Of a stretch of DNA of 64,000 bases, positions 57,704-64,000 are shown one piece after another (the first letter of the stretch is position 1; each line of letters starts with the position of its first letter). The notes below the pieces were generated by a model. That model saw only the letters and a program-made list of their open reading frames with translations, searched no databases and was not told the DNA's origin. The DNA comes from JACVRW01 sp963733885 (GTDB lineage: Bacteria; Actinomycetota; Thermoleophilia; Solirubrobacterales; Thermoleophilaceae), in assembly GCA_963733885.1 (NCBI GenBank), contig CAVTES010000004.1, positions 248,001-312,000 on the forward strand, read 5' to 3'. A program made the translations under genes and the position numbers.

Positions 57704-59259
57704 GGGGAGGGCACAACGGGCTCACCTGCGCCGCCTACCTCGCCCGTGCCGGGGTGAACGTGTGCGTGCTCGAGCGGCGCGAGCTCGTCGGCGGCGCCTG
57801 CGTCACCGAGGAGGTCTGGCCGGGACAGCGCGTGTCGCGCGCCTCCTACGTCGTCTCGATGCTCCAGCCGAAAATCGTGCGGGAGCTCGAGCTGTCCCGC
57901 TTCGGCTACGACCCGGTGCCGCTCGACCCGCCCTTCGCGACCATGGGCGTCGACGGCCAGCCGATCTTCTTCGATGAGGAGGGGCCCTTCGAGGAGTTCC
58001 TGGCCCGCCTGGCAAGAATCGTCCGGCCAGTGCTCCTCCTGCGCCCGCCGCGCCTCGCAGGGCGCAGGGATCTCATCGAGCTCTACCGCTTGATGACCAT
58101 GTCCGTGGGCGATCTGCTCGACGAGTGGTTCGACGACGACGCGGTCAAGGGCGCGTACGCCTCGACCGGCGTGGTGGGCGTGTGGGCAGGTCCCAGGACC
58201 CCGGGCACCGCCTACAACCTGCTGCACCACGCCCTCGGAGAGCTGAACGGAGTGCCCGGAGCGTGGGGCCATGTGAAGGGCGGAATGGGCGCGATCTCGG
58301 AGGCGTTGTCGCGAAGCGCGCAGAGCAATGGCGCAACGGTTCGGACGAGCGCTCCTGTGGCGTCGATCGATGTTCGGGAGGGTCGCGTGATGGGCGTAAC
58401 GCTCGAGAGCGGCGAGGAGATCACGGCACCGCTCGTGGTCTCCGGCGCCCACCCCCGCACCACGATCCTCGACCTGGCGGGCGCCGAGCACTTCCCCGAC
58501 GACGTGGTGCGGGACATGCGCCGCTACAAGAGCCGCGGCGGCTCGGTGAAGGTGAACTGCGTCCTGCGCGAGCCGCCCGTCTACGAGCGAGCAACGCCCG
58601 AGGAACGCGAGCGCCTGCTGCGCACCAGCGTGGCGCTGTGCCCGTCGATCGACTACCTCGAGCGCGCCTGGCAGGACGCGGTGCGGGGCGAGCCCGCCGC
58701 CGGCCCCTACGTGGAGGTGGAGGTTCCGACCACGATCGACCCGACGCTGACCGACGACGGCACGACCGTAATGACGCTCTTCACCCAGTACGGGCCCTAC
58801 CGCGACGAGGACTGGCCCGAGGGCGCACGCGAGGCGTACGCGGAGCGCTGCCTCGACATCGTGGCCGAGCACGCGCCGAACGTGAAGGACGCGCTGGTCC
58901 ACCTCGAGGTGCTCGCGCCGCCCGATATCGAGCGGATCTACGGCCTCGTGGACGGCTCGATCTTCCAGGGCGAGCAGGGGCTCGACCAGATGGGCTTCAT
59001 GCGCCCCTCGCCCCGGCTCGCCCGATACGCGACGCCGGTCGGCGGGCTCTACCTGTGCGGCGCCGGCACGCACCCTGGCGGCGGCGTCATGGGCGCCTGC
59101 GGGCACAACGCCGCGATGCGGATCCTCAGGGACCGGCGGCGTCAGCGCCTCACGCGGAAGGGCGTTCGCGCCAGCACCGCGTGCGCGAGGACGGCGACGA
59201 GCGCCGCCGGGCGCGTCATCGAAGCTGGCGCGCGTGCTCGGGGTGCCAGCCGAGCGTGA
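57679..59259 (+). CDS. FAD-dependent oxidoreductase, PYROXD2/phytoene desaturase-like
   Basis: About 526 aa. FAD fingerprint FDALVVGGGHNGLTCAAYLARAGVNVCVLERRELVGGACVTEE begins the protein; the C-terminal FAD region is GGLYLCGAGTHPGGGVMGACGHNAAMRIL. No ATG/GTG/TTG lies near the expected N-terminus, but an AGGAGG ribosome site at 57669-57674 precedes ATC codons at 57676 and 57679, so ATC may be the start or one base may be wrong. The last ~35 codons overlap the convergent PotA gene and are Arg/Ala-rich, so the real end may be earlier. It overlaps the end of the aminotransferase gene. Role in this amine locus is unknown. Confidence 0.8.
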   Translation: MGFDALVVGGGHNGLTCAAYLARAGVNVCVLERRELVGGACVTEEVWPGQRVSRASYVVSMLQPKIVRELELSRFGYDPVPLDPPFATMGVDGQPIFFDEEGPFEEFLARLARIVRPVLLLRPPRLAGRRDLIELYRLMTMSVGDLLDEWFDDDAVKGAYASTGVVGVWAGPRTPGTAYNLLHHALGELNGVPGAWGHVKGGMGAISEALSRSAQSNGATVRTSAPVASIDVREGRVMGVTLESGEEITAPLVVSGAHPRTTILDLAGAEHFPDDVVRDMRRYKSRGGSVKVNCVLREPPVYERATPEERERLLRTSVALCPSIDYLERAWQDAVRGEPAAGPYVEVEVPTTIDPTLTDDGTTVMTLFTQYGPYRDEDWPEGAREAYAERCLDIVAEHAPNVKDALVHLEVLAPPDIERIYGLVDGSIFQGEQGLDQMGFMRPSPRLARYATPVGGLYLCGAGTHPGGGVMGACGHNAAMRILRDRRRQRLTRKGVRASTACARTATSAAGRVIEAGARARGASRA

Positions 59260-60203
59260 CGCGCTCGCCGATCTCCCAGCGGTCATCGGCCCGGGCGCTG
59301 TGGGTGTTCTGCTCGAGCGCGACCAGCCGCACTCCGGATTCCAGCTCCACGATCACCTGGGTGGTGGTCCCGACGTAGACGCGCTCCACCACCGTGCCCT
59401 CGAACGTGGACATTCCCTCCTTCAGGTCGCCCAGCAAGATCTTCTCCGGGCGAACGGAGATCTGCGAGCCGTCCTCGCCGGGCAGCAGGTTCGACACCCC
59501 GATGAAGCCGGCCACGAACGGCCCCGAGGGCTTCTCGTAGATCTCCTCCGGCGAGCCGCACTGCCTGATCTCGCCTTCCTCCATCACCGCGATGCGGTCG
59601 GACATCGCGAGGGCCTCCTCCTGGTCGTGGGTCACGTAGAGAAACGTGATGCCCACCTCGCGCTGGATGCCCTTCAGCTCCACCTGCATCTGCTTGCGGA
59701 GCTTGAGGTCGAGCGCTCCGAGCGGCTCGTCGAGCAGGAGCACGGCGGGCCGGTTCACGAGCGCCCGCGCGAGCGCCACCCGCTGCTTCTGCCCGCCCGA
59801 CAGCTCGTCGGGCCGCGCCTTCTCGCGGCCGGTCAACTGGACCAGCTCGAGCGCCTCCGCCACGCGGGTGCGGATCTCGTCCTTCGCCGACCTTGCGCCG
59901 CTTGAGCCCGAAGGCCACGTTGTCCGCGACGTTCAGGTGCTCGAACAGCGCGTAGCTCTGGAAGACCGTGTTCACGTTGCGCTTGTACGGCGGTACCGTC
60001 TCGACCGGCTCGCCCTCGAGGTAGATGTGGCCTGTGGTGGGCAGCTCGAAGCCGGCGACCATGCGCAGCGTGGTGGTCTTGCCGCACCCCGACGGGCCGA
60101 GCAGCGAGAAGAACTCGCCCTTCTGGATCTCGAGGTCGAGCTCCTTGACGGCCTCGAAGGCGCCGAAGGTCTTGGTCACGCCCTCGAACTTGATGGCGCT
60201 CAT
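59216..60203 (-). CDS. potA: spermidine/putrescine ABC transporter ATP-binding protein (frameshifted)
   Basis: About 329 aa after repair. ATG 60203 overlaps the PotC stop (ATGA). Walker A GPSGCGKTTT; Q-loop VFQSYALFEHLNVADNVAFGLKRRKV; signature LSGGQKQRVALARAL; Walker B AVLLLDEPLGALDLKLR; H-loop VTHDQEEALAMSDR; a C-terminal TOBE-like domain (PGEDGSQISVRPEKILL...TVVERVYVGTTTQVIVELESGVRL). A frame change near 59890 is removed by dropping one G from GTCGGCGAAGGA, which restores KVAKDEIRTRVAEALELV. It powers polyamine uptake with PotB, PotC and PotD. Confidence 0.92.
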
Positions 60204-61024
60204 GCGGCTTCTCTCCCCAGCAGCACCTTGAGCCCGCTCTCGCGGCGGCCGAACACGCGCGGCAGGAGCAGCGCGAGCCCGATCGTGACCGTCGAGATGA
60301 CGAGCATGAAGGTGCCGATTGCGTTGATCGTAGGCCGGACGCCGAAGCGGATCTGCGTCCAGATCCGCACCGGCAGCGGCTGCGGGCTCTCGCCCGTGGT
60401 GAAGAACGACAGGACGAAGTCGTCGAAGGACAGCGCGAAGCACAGTAGGCCGGCGGCGATGATCGCCGGCCAGAGCGCGGGCAGGGTCACCAGCCGGAAG
60501 GTCTGCCAGCGCGTGGCGCCCAGGTCCATCGAGGCGTCCTCGACCTGGCGGCCGAGCGCCGCGAGCCGAGCGCGCACCACCACCGTGACGTAGGAGATCG
60601 AGAACGTGATGTGCGCCAGGATGATCGTGGTGAGCGACAGCTTCAGCCCCACCTGGGTGAAGAGCAGCAGCGCGGAGGCGCCCGCCACGATCTCCGGCGT
60701 GACGAGCGGTATCAGCATCAGGATGTTCGCGCTGTCCGACCAACGCGTGCGCGCGCGCACCAGGCCGTAGGCGAGCATCGTGCCGAGGATGGTCGCGACG
60801 ATCATCGTGACGAGGGCGATCTGGATGCTCGCCACGAGCGAGTCGCGCAGCGACTCGGACTCGAAGAACGTCTCGTACCAGCGCCAGCTGAATCCGTCGA
60901 AGTTCTGCAGCGACCGGCTCGAATTGAACGAGAACAGGATCACGAGCGCGATCGGCGCGAACAGGAAGAGGAAGAAGACCCCGACGTAGACCCTGAGGAA
61001 GCGCGGCCGGTCGAACGCTCTCAC
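60200..61024 (-). CDS. potC: spermidine/putrescine ABC permease
   Basis: 274 aa, GTG 61024 overlapping the PotB stop (GTGA). Six transmembrane helices; the ATPase-contact EAA-like loop is LGRQVEDASMDLGATRWQTFRLVTLPALWPAIIAAGLL. LVTPEIVAGASALLLF is typical for PotC/PotI permeases. Confidence 0.93.
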   Translation of the reverse strand: MRAFDRPRFLRVYVGVFFLFLFAPIALVILFSFNSSRSLQNFDGFSWRWYETFFESESLRDSLVASIQIALVTMIVATILGTMLAYGLVRARTRWSDSANILMLIPLVTPEIVAGASALLLFTQVGLKLSLTTIILAHITFSISYVTVVVRARLAALGRQVEDASMDLGATRWQTFRLVTLPALWPAIIAAGLLCFALSFDDFVLSFFTTGESPQPLPVRIWTQIRFGVRPTINAIGTFMLVISTVTIGLALLLPRVFGRRESGLKVLLGREAA

Positions 61025-61854
61025 GCGGTCGCCTCCCTGGTCTCGCGCGCGGCGGCGCGCAGATAGAGCGACATCCAGATCAGGAGGAAGAGCATCATCG
61101 CGATGGTCAGCGCCGCGCCAAACGGCCAGTTGTCGGACGCCTGGAACTGCTGCTGGATCAGGTTGCCGATCATTACGTCCTCCGGCCCGCCGAGCAGCGA
61201 GGCAGCCACGAAGTCGCCCACCGCCGGCAGGAACACGAGCACCGAGCCGGCCAGCACGCCCTGGATCGTGTGCGGCAGGGTCACGTGGCGGAAGGTCTCC
61301 CAGGGCCCCCCGTAGAGGTCCTTGCCCGCTTCGATCAGGGCCGGGTCCATGCGGTCGAGGGCGGCGTAGATCGGCAGGATCATGAAGGCGAGGAAGCCGT
61401 AGACGAGGCCGCCGATCACGGCCCAGGGCGTGTTGATGAAGCGGATGGACGAGTCGAATACGCCGTTGACGAGGCCGTCGTCACCCAGTATCGCGATCCA
61501 TGCGTAGGTCCGGATCAGGTAGTTGACGAAGAACGGCAGAATCACCAGGGCGATCAGCACGTTCTTCCAGCGCCCGCCGAAGACGGCGATGTAGTAGGCG
61601 ACCGGGTAGCCGATCAGCAGGCAGAGCACCACGGCGGCGAGGGCGAAGCCGACCGAGCGGAACAGCACCGGCAGGTAGTCGGGATCTACAAGGCGCTCGT
61701 AGTTGTCGAGCCGGGTGCTGTAGATCGCCTCGCCGAGGTCGTCCGTGTAGCCGAACGAGAGCGCGAGCACCAAGACGACAGGGACGACGAACAGCAGCAG
61801 CAGCCACAGCCCGCCGGGGACGAGGAAGGCGGTGGCGAAGCGGTTCTCGTTCAC
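61021..61854 (-). CDS. potB: spermidine/putrescine ABC permease
   Basis: 277 aa from GTG 61854. Opening helix FLVPGGLWLLLLFVVPVVLVLALSFGYTDD; membrane-coupling loop MDPALIEAGKDLYGGPWETFRHVTLPHTIQGVLAGSVLVFLPAVGDFVAASLLGG. Six helices expected. It lies 7 bases after the PotD stop. Confidence 0.93.
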   Translation of the reverse strand: MNENRFATAFLVPGGLWLLLLFVVPVVLVLALSFGYTDDLGEAIYSTRLDNYERLVDPDYLPVLFRSVGFALAAVVLCLLIGYPVAYYIAVFGGRWKNVLIALVILPFFVNYLIRTYAWIAILGDDGLVNGVFDSSIRFINTPWAVIGGLVYGFLAFMILPIYAALDRMDPALIEAGKDLYGGPWETFRHVTLPHTIQGVLAGSVLVFLPAVGDFVAASLLGGPEDVMIGNLIQQQFQASDNWPFGAALTIAMMLFLLIWMSLYLRAAARETREATA

Positions 61855-61861
61855 CTGGCCC

Positions 61862-62965
61862 CTAGGACACCTTGAACTCGGTCCACACCTCGTCCCAGGC
61901 GAGCCGGCCCTCGCCCTTCAGGTTCTCGTACTGCTGGCCTTGCTCGAGGTCCTCGACGGTGATGTTGATCTCGGGGTCCTCCTTCACGAGCCCCTGGAAC
62001 GCCTCGGTCGGGGCGCCCTCGTAGGGCATCGGGTATCCCATCCACTCGACGTTCTGCGCGGCGTTCTCCGGCTCGAGCATGTAGTCGATGAACAGCAGCG
62101 CCGTGCCCGGGTGCTCCGCGTTGACCGGGATCACGAAGTTGTCGCTGCCGACCGGGAGCCCCTCCTTGCACTTCTGGAACTTGAAGTCCTCGGGGTTGTC
62201 GACCCCGTAGCGGATGTTCACGATGTCGCCGTTCCAGAGGTGCTGGATCCAGGCGTTCCCGCTGACCATGTTCGTGATCGTGTCCGCGGACACGCCGCGC
62301 AGCTTCGGCTTCAGGTCGACCAGGTAGTCCTTCGACTCCTCGAGCTTGTCCGTGTCGGTCTCGTTCAGGGGATAGCCGTTCACCAGGTTGGCCATCCCGA
62401 TCGCTTCCTGGTAGTCATCCAGCAGGAAGCTGCGGTCACCCGAGTCGGCATCGCCCAGGTCGCGCCAAGAGCCCGTCATGCCGGTGACCTTGTCCGCCCG
62501 GTAGCCGAGCCCGGTCGCGTACATGCCATAGGGCGTGGAGTGCTCCGAGTTCGGGTCGTACCAGGGGTCGTCGAAGTACGGGTAGACCGTGTCGACGTTC
62601 TTGACCTTGTCGCGGTCGATCCGGCGGATCAGGAAGCCAGCTCGGAGCCGCTGCACGTACTCCGCGCTCGGGAACATCACGTCGTAACGGATGCCCGCGC
62701 GCAGCTTGGCCATCATGGCCGACATCGAGTCGAAGTAGGACTCGCGCACCCTGACGCCATACAGCTTCTCGAAGCCCTTGACCAGCGCCGGGTCGATGTA
62801 CTCCGAGTAGTTGAAGTAGACGAGGTCGCCGTCGACCCGCTTCCTGATCGGCTTTTCGGTCTCGGCCCGCGAGCCGCGGTCGATGTTCCCCACGCCGCAG
62901 CCCGCCAGGCCGGCGCCGAGCGCCAGGCCGGCACCACTCTGGAGGAGCCGGCGCCGGCTCAGCAT
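61862..62965 (-). CDS. potD: spermidine/putrescine ABC transporter substrate-binding lipoprotein
   Basis: 367 aa. Twin-arginine-like SRRRLLQSG and lipobox ALGAGLAGC lead into the type II binding-protein domain: DLVYFNYSEYIDPALVKGFEKLYGVRV, YDVMFPSAEYVQRLRAGFLIRRID, TPYGMYATGLGYRADKV, DNFVIPVNAEHPGTALLFIDYMLEPENAAQNVEWMGYPMP. The last two segments are PotD hallmarks. It captures polyamines outside the membrane for PotABC. The start ATG overlaps the end of the TetR gene by 7 bases. Confidence 0.92.
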   Translation of the reverse strand: MLSRRRLLQSGAGLALGAGLAGCGVGNIDRGSRAETEKPIRKRVDGDLVYFNYSEYIDPALVKGFEKLYGVRVRESYFDSMSAMMAKLRAGIRYDVMFPSAEYVQRLRAGFLIRRIDRDKVKNVDTVYPYFDDPWYDPNSEHSTPYGMYATGLGYRADKVTGMTGSWRDLGDADSGDRSFLLDDYQEAIGMANLVNGYPLNETDTDKLEESKDYLVDLKPKLRGVSADTITNMVSGNAWIQHLWNGDIVNIRYGVDNPEDFKFQKCKEGLPVGSDNFVIPVNAEHPGTALLFIDYMLEPENAAQNVEWMGYPMPYEGAPTEAFQGLVKEDPEINITVEDLEQGQQYENLKGEGRLAWDEVWTEFKVS

Positions 62966-63546
62966 CCGAGCTCCTTCTCCGCGAAGGCAAGAGTGAGCTC
63001 CCGGGCCCGCTCAGGGGTGACCTCCTCGTCCTTCAACGCGATCTGCACGGCGAGGCCGTCGAGCAGCGAGGAGAGGAGCATCGCGAACCCCTCCGGCTCG
63101 GCCTTCCCGAACTCGCCCCGCTCCTGGCCGTACTGGACCACGCCGGCGATCGCCCTCCGCCAGCGGCAGTCGAGCTCCGCACGCGTCGCCGCGAGGTCCG
63201 GGTCGCGCAGCGCTCCGGCCCACAGCTCCATCCACAGCGACGCGTCGTAGTCGCCGTCCCCGGCCCCGCCGCCCACGATGCGCGCCAGCCGCTCGCGTGC
63301 GCTCTCGATCTCGGCCAGCTCGCGCTCGAGCCCGTCGTAGTACTCCTCCTCCGCCGAGGTCAGCGCCTCCTTGAGCAGCTCGGCCTTGGTCTCGAAGTAG
63401 TAGAGGACGGACGGCGCGCTGGTCCCGGCGCGTTCGGCCACGTCGCTCACGCGGGCGTTCTCGAGCCCGCGCTCGCGGATGACCTCGGCGGCCGCCGAGA
63501 GCATGGCCGGCCGGCGCACGTGGTCCAGCCTCGGCCGCGGGCTCAT
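62959..63546 (-). CDS. TetR-family regulator of the polyamine operon
   Basis: 195 aa. N-terminal helix-turn-helix AMLSAAAEVIRERGLENARVSDVAERAGTSAPSVLYYFETKAELLKEAL; the effector domain is DASLWMELWAGALRDPDLAATRAELDCRWRRAIAGVVQYGQERGEF. The gene is first in the operon with PotDBCA (7-base overlap), so it likely responds to polyamines or their aldehydes. Confidence 0.9.
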   Translation of the reverse strand: MSPRPRLDHVRRPAMLSAAAEVIRERGLENARVSDVAERAGTSAPSVLYYFETKAELLKEALTSAEEEYYDGLERELAEIESARERLARIVGGGAGDGDYDASLWMELWAGALRDPDLAATRAELDCRWRRAIAGVVQYGQERGEFGKAEPEGFAMLLSSLLDGLAVQIALKDEEVTPERARELTLAFAEKELGC

Positions 63547-63559
63547 CTCCCCCCTCCGG

Positions 63560-64000
63560 TTACCTGAACGGCGATTCAGACAACCTAACGAGCGGATGTG
63601 TCTCGGTCAAGGCGGCCCAGATCTCACGGCGGGCGTCCTCGATGTCCATCGCCCCGATCAGCACCCGGACGCCGTAGCCGTCGGCGAGGGCCATGAGGCG
63701 GTCGGCCGCGCGCTCTGCTTCCGCCTCGTCCTCCATCCCCTCGGCCAGCCACGTGCGCATTCGGTCGTAGAGCCGCGCGGCGGTTGGCCGGAGCTCCGGG
63801 TGGCGAACCGCGCGCAACCAGAGCTCCACCCAGAGGATCCAGTCGCGTTCGAGCGCGCCCGGGTATGGCAGAAGCTGGTGGACCATGTCCGCCAGCCCGC
63901 CCTCGCCCTCCCCGATCCGCACGTCGCCCGCTTGCTCGTACGAGTACTCGAGCGCCTCGGCGAGGAGCGCCTCGCGTGTCTCGAAGTGGTAGTGCACCAG
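63560..64000 (-). CDS. TetR-family regulator, C-terminal part (runs off window)
   Basis: 146 residues of the C-terminal end; the gene begins beyond base 64000. LVHYHFETREALLAEALEYSYEQAG is the end of the TetR helix-turn-helix, followed by the ligand domain (DMVHQLLPYPGALERDWILWVELWLRAVRHPELRPTAARLYDRMRTWLAEGMED). It is on the same strand as the next TetR gene, 13 bases apart, and is a paralogue of it: both contain the WxELW(L/A)xAxRxPxL pattern. Confidence 0.88.
   Translation of the reverse strand: MVHYHFETREALLAEALEYSYEQAGDVRIGEGEGGLADMVHQLLPYPGALERDWILWVELWLRAVRHPELRPTAARLYDRMRTWLAEGMEDEAEAERAADRLMALADGYGVRVLIGAMDIEDARREIWAALTETHPLVRLSESPFR
63564..63579. promoter_or_regulatory. inverted repeat before the polyamine TetR operon
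   Basis: CTGAA-CGGCGA-TTCAG lies at the 3' end of the upstream TetR gene, 18 bases before the start of the second TetR gene. It is a short (5-bp-arm) candidate autoregulatory operator. Confidence 0.3.

Overview
This 64 kb window is chromosomal DNA from a very GC-rich actinobacterium. The gene mix (an AfsR-like BTAD/nSTAND/WD40 regulator, a second SARP, a deazaflavin-type Ddn protein, ECF-type sigma factors, many GTG starts and many 4-base stop/start overlaps) fits Actinomycetota. A Thermoleophilia/Solirubrobacterales-like host is my guess from overall gene style and cannot be proved here. No rRNA, tRNA, CRISPR array, phage or transposase was seen. Most genes are metabolic, transport or regulatory.

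Layout. 1-10.7 kb: edge of a ROK regulator, SCP2-like alpha/beta hydrolase, TPM-like secreted protein, cytochrome P450, a coupled four-gene operon (58-aa membrane protein, SDR, NYN/PIN protein, MmgE/PrpD), EamA exporter, Ddn-like protein, beta-carbonic anhydrase, M20 peptidase, VOC and AhpD-like proteins. 10.7-12.9 kb: secreted S8 peptidase. 13.1-22.8 kb: a regulatory and RiPP-like island with a BTAD-nSTAND-WD40 regulator translationally coupled to an APH-fold kinase and a HopA1-domain protein, the kinase/lyase pair used for Ser/Thr dehydration in class V lanthipeptides and thioamitides. A divergent arm carries a Cys-rich protein, a SARP and an ECF sigma factor, with 10/11-bp direct repeats in the shared promoter. 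22.8-27.7 kb: ARPP-1 protein, a sigma/HTH/small protein/ImmA-IrrE module whose ImmA gene runs abruptly into half an acyl-CoA dehydrogenase, decayed remnants, and a DUF2283 cassette flanked by a 31-bp direct repeat. 27.7-31.2 kb: membrane glycosyltransferase-like protein and a phosphodiesterase-GT2 fusion.

31.2-37.5 kb: amino-sugar regulon. NagA (plus strand) faces a coupled operon of lipoprotein sugar-binding protein, BadF-type kinase, NanE, GntR regulator and SIS isomerase. A DasR-type operator lies before each unit. 37.5-47.6 kb: CHAD protein, MeaB, FtsX-type ABC exporter, methyltransferase, and a receiver/kinase/NarL/MreB operon. 47.6-54.9 kb: acyltransferase, MmyB-type regulator with divergent SDR, MFS and MMPL exporters sharing a palindromic promoter. 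55-64 kb: polyamine uptake (PotABCD with two TetR regulators) facing amine oxidase, class III aminotransferase and a PYROXD2-like oxidoreductase, i.e. a polyamine import and breakdown locus.

Two cautions. First, at least nine genes carry single-base frameshifts; most can be repaired by changing one base in a C or G run, so many are probably sequence errors, and the BTAD-nSTAND-WD40 gene alone needs about 13. Second, the 25.66 kb ImmA/dehydrogenase junction and the 31-bp repeat at 27.17/27.67 kb could be real rearrangements or assembly joins. Several intergenic regions hold strong hairpins with a TATAG sequence at the tip, which look like a dispersed structured repeat family.
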